A DNA stretch of 38,555 nt. Origin: Hepatocystis sp. ex Piliocolobus tephrosceles (Eukaryota; Apicomplexa; Aconoidasida; Haemosporida; Plasmodiidae). Shown here in pieces: positions 9,121 to 19,050 of the stretch (position 1 is its first letter; every line of letters begins with the position of its first letter). Under the pieces are notes generated by a model. It was not told the DNA's origin and did not search any database. It was given only the letters and a program-made list of their open reading frames with translations. The stretch covers positions 1-38,555 of the forward strand of contig CABPSV020000053.1 of the NCBI GenBank assembly GCA_902459845.2, read 5' to 3'. Position numbers and translations under genes: made by a program.

Positions 9121-12100
9121 ATGTGCAAGTTATTTTTAGAACGCACCACAAGCTTTCAAAAAAGAACATTTACATGCAAACGTTTAAAAACGATGGAGAA
9201 AATAAATTTAAAAGATAATTTAGCATCTATGAAAGATGCATATGACCCTAAGTTTGTCGAACCTAAGTGGTACACGTATTGGGAAAAAAATAATTATTTT
9301 AAGCCGAAAACTGAGTTATTAAATAACAATAAAAATGATGAAAGTATCAAAAAATTTGTTATAGTATTACCACCTCCTAATATTACTGGAACATTACATA
9401 TTGGTCATACGTTAACTATAGCTATTCAAGATTCGCTAGTTCGATATAAAAGAATGAAAAATTATTTAACGTTATATGTTCCTGGAACAGATCATGCTGG
9501 TATAGCTACTCAAACAGTTGTTGAGAAAATGTTGTATAAAAAAGAAAAGAAAATAAGGCAAGAATATGGTAGAGAAAATTTTTTAAAAGAAATATACAAA
9601 TGGAAAGAGTTACATGGAAATAAAATTAATAACCAGATAAGAAGAATAGGTGCTTCAGTTGATTGGTCAAGAGAATATTTTACTATGAGTGATAAATTAA
9701 GTCTTGCTGTAAAAGAAGCTTTTATTCAATTTTATGAAAGTGGATTAATTTATAGAGATAAAAGATTAGTTGCTTGGTGTCCACATTTAAAAACTGCTTT
9801 ATCTGATATTGAAGTTATTAATGAAGAGATTAAAAAACCAACTAAAATTAAAATTCCATCATTTGATCATTTAGTAGAAGTTGGTGTTTTATATAAATTT
9901 TATTATCCAATAAAAGATAGCGATGAATTAATTGAAGTAGGTACTACTCGTATTGAAACAATGTTAGGTGATGTAGCGGTTGCTGTACATCCTAATGATA
10001 AAAGATATGTACATTTAATTGGAAAAGAAATAGTTCATCCATTTATATCAAATAGAAAAATGACTATTATAGCGGATACTGAAGTAGATATAGAATTTGG
10101 TACTGGTGCAGTAAAAATTACACCTGCACATGATAAAAATGATTATGAAATGATGAAACGACATAACTTAGATTCTATTAATATTTTTACACTTGATGGA
10201 TATATAAACAAAAATGGTGGTAAATTATTTGAAGGTTTACATCGTTTTGAATGTAGATTTAAAATTCAAGAAGAATTAAAAAAATTAAATTTATTATCAG
10301 ACAAAATACCAAATAACATGACATTACCTTTATGTTCACGTACTAATGATATTATTGAATATATGTCTATACCACAATGGTATTTAAATTGTTCTTCGTT
10401 GGCTAAGCAAGCTATTGATTATGTTAAAAAAGGGGAACTTACTATTATACCACGTTCCCATATAAATACATGGTATTATTGGTTAGAGAATATAAGAGAT
10501 TGGTGTATATCTAGGCAGTTGTGGTGGGGACATCGAATTCCAGCTTACAAAATAGTAATGACAGAAAATGATCAAACATGTTGTAGTAATGGCATTGTTG
10601 AAGGTACAGAAGGTGAGAGTAAGAGTGCCATAACTAAAGGCGTTACAAATAGAGACGACACAACTAAAGACGATAAACATAATGATACAAACATGAAAAA
10701 CGAAGAACAAGAACAATGGGTAGTTGGTAATTCTTATGAAGAGTGTATGGAAAAAGCGAAAAAGCTAGTAGGTAATGAAAAACCATTTAAATTGATACAA
10801 GATGAAGATGTATTAGATACTTGGTTTTCTTCCGCTTTGGTTCCATTTAGTTCCTTAGGTTGGCCTAAAAAAACAGAAGATTTGGATATGTTTTTTCCTA
10901 ATACTTTATTAGAAACAGGTCAAGATATTTTATTTTTTTGGGTAGCTAGAATGGTTATGGTTTCTGCACATTTAATGAAAAAATTACCATTCAATACAAT
11001 TTATTTACATTCTATGATAAGAGATTCGAAGGGAGAAAAAATGAGTAAAAGCAAAGGAAATGTAGTAGATCCATTAGATGTTATTGATGGAATAAGTTTA
11101 GAAAAATTACATCAAAAATTATATGAAGGAAATTTACCAGAAAAGGAAATAAAAAAAGCAATTGAATTACAAAAAAAAGAATTTCCTAAGGGTATACCTG
11201 AATGTGGTACAGATGCACTGCGATTTGGTCTTTTAACTTATTTAAAACAAGGTAGAAATGTAAATTTAGATATTAATCGAATTGTTGGATATAAACATTT
11301 TTGTAATAAATTATGGAATGCTATTAAATTTTTTCTCATGACTTTACCAAATGATTATGACAATTATAATATTTTACTTCATAAACCAGAATATGTAAAA
11401 ACACTTCAATGGGAAGATAAATGGATATTACATAGATTAAATATATATATAAAAACGGCTAATGAAAGTTTTGATCTATATAACTTTTCTGAAGTAGCAT
11501 CCGCTTCGTATCATTTTTGGCTTTATGATTTATGTGATATATATTTAGAATTGATAAAGGCACGATTAACTATAGAGTTTCAAGAGAAGGGTAAAAATAG
11601 TGTGTCATCCAATGAAAAAAAGCAAGATATGAGTAATGAACTAATAAAAAAAAATAATGACAATTGTTGTAATAATAGTAACGAAACCATGGTTAATATT
11701 GTGCATAACAATGCTAACTTATTAAATGACTCCAAACAGGCAAAAATTAATAACAACAAAGAAAATGATGCATCATTAGTATCCTATACTGCTAATAAAA
11801 CATTACATACATGTCTTGATTATGGACTCAAACTATTACATCCTATCGCTCCTTTCATTACAGAAGAACTATATGATAAAATTACTGATAAAACACACGA
11901 AAATGATTCTATTTCGGTAGCATCTTATCCAGAATATATCGAAATATGGAATAATGAAGAAATAAATAACGAAATGAATATTTTTATGGACATTGTTAAA
12001 CAATTTAGGTCTTTTATTTCTAATCTTGATATACCACCTAAAATTAAATTAACATGTTTCATTGCAGCAAAAGTAAAAAAAGATGAACAATTTTTAGAAA

Positions 12101-12480
12101 AAGTAAAAGATAAAATAAAAATATTAGCAAAATTGAATTCATTAGATGTTATTAATTACAATGTAGAAGAATTATCAGAAGAACGAAAAATACAAATCAA
12201 AAAATGTTTAAAAGACATTGTTTCAAATAAATATATTATATATGTACAATCATCTGAAGAATATCTTAAGCCTTTATTGAATAATATGTCAAACAAAAAT
12301 AAAAAATTGCAAAATTCATTAAACTCGTATTTAAAAAAAATCAATGATCCCAATTATAAGCAAAAAGTACCTGAACAAGTAAGAAATCTATATACAGAAA
12401 AAGTTGACGAGTTAAATGCACAAATATTAGCTGTAACAAATATTATTACAGAAATTAATGAATGTTTAAAAAATTATTAA
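9121..12480 (+). CDS. ValRS: Valyl-tRNA synthetase
   Basis: Class I aminoacyl-tRNA synthetase that joins valine to tRNA(Val). The order of motifs is complete. PPPNITGTLHIGH has HIGH at residues 93-96. The CP1 editing domain has TTRIET (275-280) and GTGAVKITPAHD (327-338). DWCISRQLWWGHRIP (460-474) is ValRS-typical, and KMSKS lies at 640-644. An all-helical anticodon-binding domain follows (about 760-1000), and the C-terminus (about 1040-1119) is the charged coiled-coil arm characteristic of ValRS. Two Asn/Lys-rich insertions (about 482-532 and 820-890) are Plasmodium-style linkers. M1 and M25 (base 9193) are both possible starts. An in-frame TGA at 9034-9036 limits upstream extension. The 24 residues before M25 are basic with one acidic residue. 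The main product is probably cytosolic; organellar targeting from M1 is possible. Confidence 0.97.
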   Translation: MCKLFLERTTSFQKRTFTCKRLKTMEKINLKDNLASMKDAYDPKFVEPKWYTYWEKNNYFKPKTELLNNNKNDESIKKFVIVLPPPNITGTLHIGHTLTIAIQDSLVRYKRMKNYLTLYVPGTDHAGIATQTVVEKMLYKKEKKIRQEYGRENFLKEIYKWKELHGNKINNQIRRIGASVDWSREYFTMSDKLSLAVKEAFIQFYESGLIYRDKRLVAWCPHLKTALSDIEVINEEIKKPTKIKIPSFDHLVEVGVLYKFYYPIKDSDELIEVGTTRIETMLGDVAVAVHPNDKRYVHLIGKEIVHPFISNRKMTIIADTEVDIEFGTGAVKITPAHDKNDYEMMKRHNLDSINIFTLDGYINKNGGKLFEGLHRFECRFKIQEELKKLNLLSDKIPNNMTLPLCSRTNDIIEYMSIPQWYLNCSSLAKQAIDYVKKGELTIIPRSHINTWYYWLENIRDWCISRQLWWGHRIPAYKIVMTENDQTCCSNGIVEGTEGESKSAITKGVTNRDDTTKDDKHNDTNMKNEEQEQWVVGNSYEECMEKAKKLVGNEKPFKLIQDEDVLDTWFSSALVPFSSLGWPKKTEDLDMFFPNTLLETGQDILFFWVARMVMVSAHLMKKLPFNTIYLHSMIRDSKGEKMSKSKGNVVDPLDVIDGISLEKLHQKLYEGNLPEKEIKKAIELQKKEFPKGIPECGTDALRFGLLTYLKQGRNVNLDINRIVGYKHFCNKLWNAIKFFLMTLPNDYDNYNILLHKPEYVKTLQWEDKWILHRLNIYIKTANESFDLYNFSEVASASYHFWLYDLCDIYLELIKARLTIEFQEKGKNSVSSNEKKQDMSNELIKKNNDNCCNNSNETMVNIVHNNANLLNDSKQAKINNNKENDASLVSYTANKTLHTCLDYGLKLLHPIAPFITEELYDKITDKTHENDSISVASYPEYIEIWNNEEINNEMNIFMDIVKQFRSFISNLDIPPKIKLTCFIAAKVKKDEQFLEKVKDKIKILAKLNSLDVINYNVEELSEERKIQIKKCLKDIVSNKYIIYVQSSEEYLKPLLNNMSNKNKKLQNSLNSYLKKINDPNYKQKVPEQVRNLYTEKVDELNAQILAVTNIITEINECLKNY

Positions 12481-13355
12481 ATAGGAGCTAGCTAAAAGGT
12501 GAGCTAAACTATCAGTTAATTAAAAAAAAATGCCAATTTTTAAAAAATGACAACTATTAAAAATTGACAATTGTTAAAAAATACCAATTATTAAAAAATG
12601 ACAATTGTTAAAAAATACCAATTGTTAAAAAATACCAATTGTTAAAAAATGACAATTATTAAAAAATGACAATTATTAAAAAATGCCAATTGTTAAAAAA
12701 TGACAATTGTTAAAAAATGCCAATTGTTAAAAAATGAAAATTGTTAAAAAATGCCAATTGTTAAAAGATATTAATTATCAAAAGGTACGAATTATCAAAA
12801 GGTACGAATTATCAAAAGGTACGAATTATCAAAAGGTACGAATTATCAAAAGGTACGAATTGTCAAAAGGTGTTACAAAGATATTGCAAAGATGTTTCTA
12901 TAAAACAGCTTAACATATATAAAAAATATCATGTGATATTTTAATTCAAAAAAAAAAATGTTCTCATTTAGAAAAAAAAAATAAAAAAGCACATATGTAG
13001 TTCTTATAGCATATTGTATATATATATATATTAAATAACACGTTAATGTTACTCATATTCTTACATATACACATGTGTATATGAAAATACGTTATAACAT
13101 TTATATTTCATATTGTATACATAAAATAAACATAACAAAAAAAGGGGAAAATGAACATATATACATATACTTGCATTTCAATTTTTGTATTATTGTGACA
13201 TTTATATTTTTTTTTTTTTTTTTCCGTGTTGTTATATACAAGTGTTAATTTATAACATCGTATTATCATATAATAAAAGTTTCTTTTTTTTCATCAAATA
13301 GTTTCATATATATTTTCCAAATTAATGTATTTAAAAATAAAAAGTTGTGTCACAA

Positions 13356-13386
<31 letters not shown>

Positions 13387-13403
13387 TTTTAAAAGATAGT
13401 CTT
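12481..13403. other. Convergent intergenic spacer (3' flanks of ValRS and the thioredoxin gene)
   Basis: Two genes end toward each other here. The spacer begins with the 17-bp minisatellite, then AT-rich unique sequence with (TA)n near 13018-13030, poly(T) at 13208-13223 and poly(A) of about 29 bases ending at 13381. I see no gene in it. Confidence 0.85.
12535..12870. repeat. 17-bp minisatellite with two unit families
   Basis: About 14 units of AATTGTTAAAAAATGCC (variants GACAATT, ACCAATT) run directly into about five units of AATTATCAAAAGGTACG. Both units are 17 bases and match at 11 of 17 positions. A single intermediate unit, AATTGTTAAAAGATATT, sits at the junction near 12760-12778. Confidence 0.93.
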
Positions 13404-13757
13404 TTATTTTTTTAAATGCTCATCTATTAATAAAAACATGTGTGGAATATTACATCCTACAATTTGTTGTATAATTTCTCCATTTTTTATAATTAAATAA
13501 AAAGGCATTGCATTGTTATCATAATTTTTTAATGTTGTGACAGTTTTTGCACATACAGAAAATATTTTTACGCCATCAGAAAAAATATAATTATTTTTAT
13601 AAATTTTATTCATTATTTCAAACATGAAAATGCATGATCCACACCATTCTGTATAAACTTCTATAATGTATAATAAATCATTTTTATCTTCAAACAGCTT
13701 TTTATATTCCTCTTCGTTGTTTATTTTCTGACAACTTAGATCTTCTAGTTTGTTCAT
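13404..13757 (-). CDS. Small thioredoxin-fold protein, WCGSC active site
   Basis: The 117-residue protein has the size of a single thioredoxin domain. The redox motif WCGSC lies at residues 38-42 after the strand LLYIIEVYTE. The cis-proline is P85 in AMPFYLIIKNGE, and a glycine follows at 101 in the last strand. There is no signal peptide or membrane span, so a cytosolic or cytoskeletal location is expected. The EVYTEWCG context and GS instead of the usual GP are closer to the thioredoxin-like light chains of axonemal outer-arm dynein (the LC3/LC5 and NME8/NME9 type) than to classical thioredoxin; Plasmodium male gametes do build axonemes. That assignment is inference. A strong splice acceptor (CCCTTTTTTTCTTATAG) ends 5 bases before the ATG, so an upstream, perhaps non-coding, exon is likely. 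Confidence 0.88.
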   Translation of the reverse strand: MNKLEDLSCQKINNEEEYKKLFEDKNDLLYIIEVYTEWCGSCIFMFEIMNKIYKNNYIFSDGVKIFSVCAKTVTTLKNYDNNAMPFYLIIKNGEIIQQIVGCNIPHMFLLIDEHLKK

Positions 13758-14201
13758 TTTTTCTATAAGAAAAAAAGGGAACAGTTTATAAATATATTAA
13801 GTGTGTGAAGATGTAGAAATAATAATTTTCCTGAGTTTCGAGAATATTATTCTATGATTACTTATTTAAGATTATATCGCATAAGCGCTACTGATATAAC
13901 AATTATACTAATAATAGTAATAATAATACTAAGATGATTTTAAGACTGTATGCTGCAATTTTAAAACACCGAACGCAGTATATCATGCAACGAAATGAGT
14001 ATAATATATGTATATATATATATATATATATCTGTACAAATATATACCAAATAAAAATGGGGAAAAAAAAGTGACATATAGCATAAAATTGTGTAAATAA
14101 ACTAAAAAATATAATATAAAAGGCATGCCATATATGTATAGTGCAAAAATAGTCTGTACTGTACATATAATATATTTTTCACTATTTTTAAATAAATTTA
14201 T
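13758..14201. other. Intergenic spacer between COG1-like and thioredoxin genes
   Basis: This 444-base spacer lies between two minus-strand genes and must hold the COG1 3' end and the thioredoxin promoter and leader. It contains (TA)n at 14011-14031 and a (TAA)n-like run at 13905-13930. The splice acceptor near 13762-13778 on the minus strand belongs to the thioredoxin gene. I could not find a coding first exon: the ATG candidates reach a stop before a usable GT donor. Confidence 0.7.
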
Positions 14202-17200
14202 TTATGTTGAAAAAAAAAAGTTAAATAATTTTTCTTCAATAAAATCATCAGTAATCATATGAACTTCATTAAAATTAAAAATTTCTATTGACTTCTGATT
14301 TATGTCTTTTTGAGAATTCACTGTTGAATTATTAATTATTGTTGATTCGTGAATAAATAAATAATATAGATAATAAGATTTTTTAACTAGATCCAGTGCT
14401 AATTGACGTATATGTTTTTGAAAAATAATACTATTAAGTTTATCTATTTTATTTATCTCTATTAATATATCATTAATTAATTTTTTTATTAAATATGTAA
14501 TCAAAGTTTTTTCTTTTGTTTTTTTTTTTTGCATTTCATTATTTAACTTTACATAAAATGCATGTTTTAATATATTATCATCATCATTCATTATATCACT
14601 TTTATTTTTTTTATAATTGATTTTTTTTTCACTATAAACATTGTATTTTTCCTTATATATATTAATAAAATATAAACATGAATGCATATAATATTTTTTA
14701 TTATCTTTATATTTTAAAATAAGATTTTCATAAAAAGACTTATTTATTATATTATTTGTATCCAATATGTTTTCACAAAAACATAAATCTAATAGTATTA
14801 TATTATATAATTCTGTAACTTTTTTATTGAAAATGTGTTTGTTTTCTTTTCCATTCATAATATTATTATTATAAAATTTTATCTCTTTTATTTTATCAAT
14901 AAATGTGTGATAAATAGTAAATAATTTTTTTTCTAATATAATTTTTAAAATAAAAATTATAATATCTCGATACATCTCTGTGTTTATGACTTTTTCAATG
15001 TATATTAATAAAACATTTGAAAAAGATAATATATTAATCAAATGACAGTTCAATTTTTCACACGTTATATTTTTTATGTCATTATTTAATAATGCATTCA
15101 AATAAAAATGCAAATAATTTTCCAAAGTATCAAAATATTCCAAACAAAAACATTTTAACGTAATATTTAATATTTTGTATACTATATTAAAAAATATACT
15201 TTTAATGTCTTTTAAACAGAAATTAGGTTCATCTTCTACATTATTATATAAATCATTGTCATCATTGTTTTTATTTGGTTCACTACATTTATTACTATTT
15301 TTTTTGTCTCGATTATCTTCTTTTGAATAACCATATACCATTAAATTATCACATAGCGGAAAATCTCCATAGGTATTTAAAAATTCAGTAAAAGTTTTTT
15401 TTTTATTATATTTCATAAGATTAGCATAAAAATAAAGTTGTGTGTAGTGGTCTTCGTTGAGGTTTTCATTCATTACAGCTTCGTTGACGCGTGTAAGTAA
15501 ATTATCACTTGATATAGCAGGAAAACTAGCTACAGTAGTACCACTTGGTGTAGTACATTCCACACTTTTTACTTCTCTATCGTTTTTACTTATACCTCCT
15601 CCACTATATAAACTATTATAAGAGTATTCATAGTTTTCAGTACTACTGTCTACATTATTTTCTTCTTGATTCATATTATTAGTATTTGATTTTAAAAACA
15701 TGTAAAGAAAATTGTATTTTTCCAATGGACAATCATTTATATTAAAATTTTTATTTTTATTTTCATGACTGATTTCGTTATTTAAATTCAAACTCTCACT
15801 TTCAAACGTTTTTAACATATTTATAAACAAATCAAAGTATTCAGAAAACATAGTTAAATGTGTTTCATTCATAGGTAATACATTCGAATTATCCATTTTT
15901 TTAATATCTTTGTTCTCTATAAATATGATTAATTTATAACAACAAAATAATAATGGGTTAATTTTTTCTTTAATAATTTTTTTAAATTCACTATGAATAT
16001 ATGTTTCTTTTAAAATATGTTTGCTTGTAGTACAATTCTCGGCCACTACCTCTTTTTGAGAATTTTTTTTATTTTTAATAAATTTATTCGAATGTTTATC
16101 TATTTCATAAAAAGTTATATATATGTTTTCCAAATTTTTATCACAAAATGTGTAGTAAAAATAAAAAGAATTTAAAAGAAATGAATAAAAAAAATATTTT
16201 TTAAAATCCAAAATTCTATCATATAAAGACAAAGATTTGTTGTAAAATAAACTTTTTAAAAATTTTGTTATAATAATTTTCCATTTATTAATTGGTTTGA
16301 AATCAAAAAATGGTATAGCAGTAATAAATTTGTTAAAAAAAAAAAAAAAAAATATATCAAAAATCTGATCATTCATATCATTTAAATAGTTATTATTTAA
16401 ATAAATGTCTATGTCTTTAACAAATGTGTTCAAGTATTTATTTTTACTAATCATTTTTCTTTTTATTTTCATATGTAACAATTTAATACTTTCATATTCA
16501 TTAAATAAATTATTATATATATTATTATATTCACTTTTATTATAATAATAATATAATATTTTTATCATACACGTATAAACGCACATAATACATTCCACGT
16601 AATAATTATTTAATATGTTAAAATTCTCATTTGCTTTACTATTTAATATAATTTTTATTTCTTCTATACTATTAATAACAAAGTTAAAATATTCTTTATT
16701 TTTTCTTACTTTTTTATTTTCATCATTATGAAATACACTCTGTAATATAAACAAATCATTTCTCATAATTTGCAGAAGCATGTTATTTTGGTTTTCGCCA
16801 TTTTTATTTTCGTCATTTTTGCCATTTTTACCACATTTTCCACTTTTTCCACTTTTGCCATTTTTGCCACTTTTGTCATTTTTGCCACTTTTTCCACTTT
16901 TGCCATTTTTGTCACTTTTACCAACTTTTTCCTCGAAACTATCTTCCAAATTATTAACTTGTAACTTTTTCGTTTTAAACTTTTGCTCATTTGTTACATT
17001 GTTAACACAATTTTGACCTTGTTGTTTTAATCTTTTATCTACTTTTACTTGACTCAAATCAAGTAATAGTAACAATATATAATTAGTATTTAATAACAAA
17101 TCTATACTTTTTTTATAATACACTTTTATATTTTCAAAGGTTATATGTTCTTTTTTACTTGTTTTATTTTTAATAAAATTAGTTATTAATTTTATTCGTG

Positions 17201-18065
17201 CATTTAGAATATTTTGAAATAAATCATCCTGTACTATATCATGTATTTTATTATTTTTTTTATTGTAAAACATTAACAAAACAATTAATGATTGGGATAT
17301 TGCTTTAACTTTACAAGAAATGTTATATGTTAAATTATAATATGACGAGTATACCAATCTTATTAATATATCACAGAAATTTTCCTTATGTATACTAATA
17401 AATGAATTTAAATAGTGTACCGCATTTTTATTATTAAAAATTTTTACATAAATGTTTCGAATGTTGTTGCTTTTAAAAATGGAATTTAAAACTTTTAAAC
17501 AAATAAATATGTCTGTGTATATTTTATTTATGACATATATATAATTTTGTTCACTTACCTTTTTGTTAATATCAAAATAAAAGTTATTTATATAATTGTT
17601 TAAATAAAAACAATCATAGTTCATTAAATCTTCTTTTTCTTTCTTAACAAAATCATACTGATCACTAATGTCTGCTTTATTTGATAAAAAAAAAAAAGAG
17701 TTGTTAAACAAAAATTTATAACTCTCATATTTTTTCTCCCATACTTTATTTACAATACTTTTTTCATAATCGCTTAACTCTTTAGAATACGAGCTGTCTT
17801 TTAAATTAGTAGTTGTATTTTTAACATCACTAATTAAAACACCATATTTGTCAATTATATTTTCTAAGTTGTATTTTATCCTTTCCACACTCCCATACAC
17901 ATTCTTAATTTTAATAGTATTGTCAATTACATTGCTGCTTTTTTCTTTTAAAAAATTTTTAATAGACTCTTCTTTACTAAGAATATTTTGATTCAAGGAA
18001 TCAATACACTTTATCGTTTCATTGTGATGGTACTTTTTAAAAACTTCATTAGGATCATATATCAT
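14202..18065 (-). CDS. COG1: COG1-like subunit of the conserved oligomeric Golgi complex
   Basis: The first 85 residues follow the Vps51/COG1 N-terminal pattern. DPNEVFKKYH aligns with the DP-x-LF-x-H start of COG1 proteins, then come conserved EI/KEE positions (SKEESIKNFLKEK) and a heptad-like helix ending NLENIIDKYG. COG1 belongs to lobe A of the COG tether, which handles retrograde vesicles at the Golgi. At 1287 residues it is longer than animal COG1 (about 980), explained by insertions: a KSGKNGK-type repeat (about 380-425), a Ser/Thr/Gly-rich segment (about 815-860) and Asn/Lys tracts. The rest is helical with scattered conserved positions, as usual for COG subunits. The related exocyst/GARP subunit Vps51 is the main alternative, but the DP-x-x-x-F start favours COG1. 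There is no signal peptide or membrane span. Confidence 0.72.
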   Translation of the reverse strand: MIYDPNEVFKKYHHNETIKCIDSLNQNILSKEESIKNFLKEKSSNVIDNTIKIKNVYGSVERIKYNLENIIDKYGVLISDVKNTTTNLKDSSYSKELSDYEKSIVNKVWEKKYESYKFLFNNSFFFLSNKADISDQYDFVKKEKEDLMNYDCFYLNNYINNFYFDINKKVSEQNYIYVINKIYTDIFICLKVLNSIFKSNNIRNIYVKIFNNKNAVHYLNSFISIHKENFCDILIRLVYSSYYNLTYNISCKVKAISQSLIVLLMFYNKKNNKIHDIVQDDLFQNILNARIKLITNFIKNKTSKKEHITFENIKVYYKKSIDLLLNTNYILLLLLDLSQVKVDKRLKQQGQNCVNNVTNEQKFKTKKLQVNNLEDSFEEKVGKSDKNGKSGKSGKNDKSGKNGKSGKSGKCGKNGKNDENKNGENQNNMLLQIMRNDLFILQSVFHNDENKKVRKNKEYFNFVINSIEEIKIILNSKANENFNILNNYYVECIMCVYTCMIKILYYYYNKSEYNNIYNNLFNEYESIKLLHMKIKRKMISKNKYLNTFVKDIDIYLNNNYLNDMNDQIFDIFFFFFFNKFITAIPFFDFKPINKWKIIITKFLKSLFYNKSLSLYDRILDFKKYFFYSFLLNSFYFYYTFCDKNLENIYITFYEIDKHSNKFIKNKKNSQKEVVAENCTTSKHILKETYIHSEFKKIIKEKINPLLFCCYKLIIFIENKDIKKMDNSNVLPMNETHLTMFSEYFDLFINMLKTFESESLNLNNEISHENKNKNFNINDCPLEKYNFLYMFLKSNTNNMNQEENNVDSSTENYEYSYNSLYSGGGISKNDREVKSVECTTPSGTTVASFPAISSDNLLTRVNEAVMNENLNEDHYTQLYFYANLMKYNKKKTFTEFLNTYGDFPLCDNLMVYGYSKEDNRDKKNSNKCSEPNKNNDDNDLYNNVEDEPNFCLKDIKSIFFNIVYKILNITLKCFCLEYFDTLENYLHFYLNALLNNDIKNITCEKLNCHLINILSFSNVLLIYIEKVINTEMYRDIIIFILKIILEKKLFTIYHTFIDKIKEIKFYNNNIMNGKENKHIFNKKVTELYNIILLDLCFCENILDTNNIINKSFYENLILKYKDNKKYYMHSCLYFINIYKEKYNVYSEKKINYKKNKSDIMNDDDNILKHAFYVKLNNEMQKKKTKEKTLITYLIKKLINDILIEINKIDKLNSIIFQKHIRQLALDLVKKSYYLYYLFIHESTIINNSTVNSQKDINQKSIEIFNFNEVHMITDDFIEEKLFNFFFST
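16790..16930 (-). repeat. Coding Lys-Ser-Gly-Lys-Asn repeat in the COG1-like gene
   Basis: Irregular 9/12-base units on the minus strand encode GKS/GKN/DKS tripeptides (residues about 380-425). The opposite strand reads TTTGCCACTTTT-like units and is open in other frames; these are shadows. The segment is a disordered basic linker between folded helical regions. Confidence 0.88.
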
Positions 18066-18366
18066 TTCGCAACTAACGTTTTTATGTATGGGTTTGTGAA
18101 TTTATATGCACATGCACATATGTACACATATATATATATATATATTTATTTATTTAGTGTAGTTCATGATTTGTCGAATTACGCAAAAAAAAAAAAAAAA
18201 AAAAAATGTAAGGATGGTGATGAACGGTATTAACTTTATTAACAACGTAAAGTAATTTAAATTAAAAATAAATATATATTTTTTTAATACGGAAAGGGTT
18301 TTTATTTCTATAGAAAAACTGTTTTTCAAATATTTATTAATTTGTAAATATGAAAGCATGCTTAAA

Positions 18367-18406
<40 letters not shown>

Positions 18407-19050
18407 CATACAAACATAAATATGTAATACGTACACATAAGTGTTGTTTTAAAATATAAAGTTTGTTGAATAGTTGATCAATTCAACAAAAATATATTTA
18501 TTATTGACTCATATGTACGTGTATATATAAACATTTTTATTATCATTTCATAATATGAAAAGTAATAATTATTTTTTTTTTTGTTTAAACAATTTTATGC
18601 TAATTTTTTAAAATCGGTTAAGGGATAAAACATAAACTATTTAAATATACATATATATATATGTACATGTATGTTTATGTACATATGTGAGTATGTAAAA
18701 GCTAAAACAAAATCTGTTTAAGCATTTTGAAAATTTTTGCCTCAATTTCTCTATATTTGAAAAAAAATAAACGTAAAAATATAATAATATTGTTTTTAAC
18801 ATAAATGTATGTATTTATATGTATATACTTTTTAAGTATACAAAAAAAAAATATATATTCATATGTATATATTTACATTGCTTTTTTTTTTTTTTTTACA
18901 ATGCATAGCGAACTGCTGAAAATGAGCTATTGTCAAAAGATTTATACATTATTATATACATAAGTATGACATATTATAATTTATTATAATATTTTTATAC
19001 GATACATTTTATATATACATTTTATTTTATTATATTTTTTATTAATATAG
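18066..19050. promoter_or_regulatory. Divergent promoter region of COG1-like and CHCH-like genes
   Basis: The two flanking genes are transcribed away from each other, so both promoters must lie in this 985-base stretch. It contains (TA)n tracts at 18128-18145, 18384-18405 and 18645-18662, and poly(A) runs of about 22 and 20 bases at about 18184-18206 and 18364-18383. A poly(T) of about 17 bases lies at 18881-18897. I cannot identify specific factor sites. A possible leader exon at about 18901-18963 and intron 18964-19050 are described under findings. Confidence 0.6.

Noticed and set aside
16770..17016. Plus-strand Phe/Pro/Leu-rich frames within the COG1-like gene
   Set aside because: They are antisense to the Lys-Ser-Gly repeat of the minus-strand gene.
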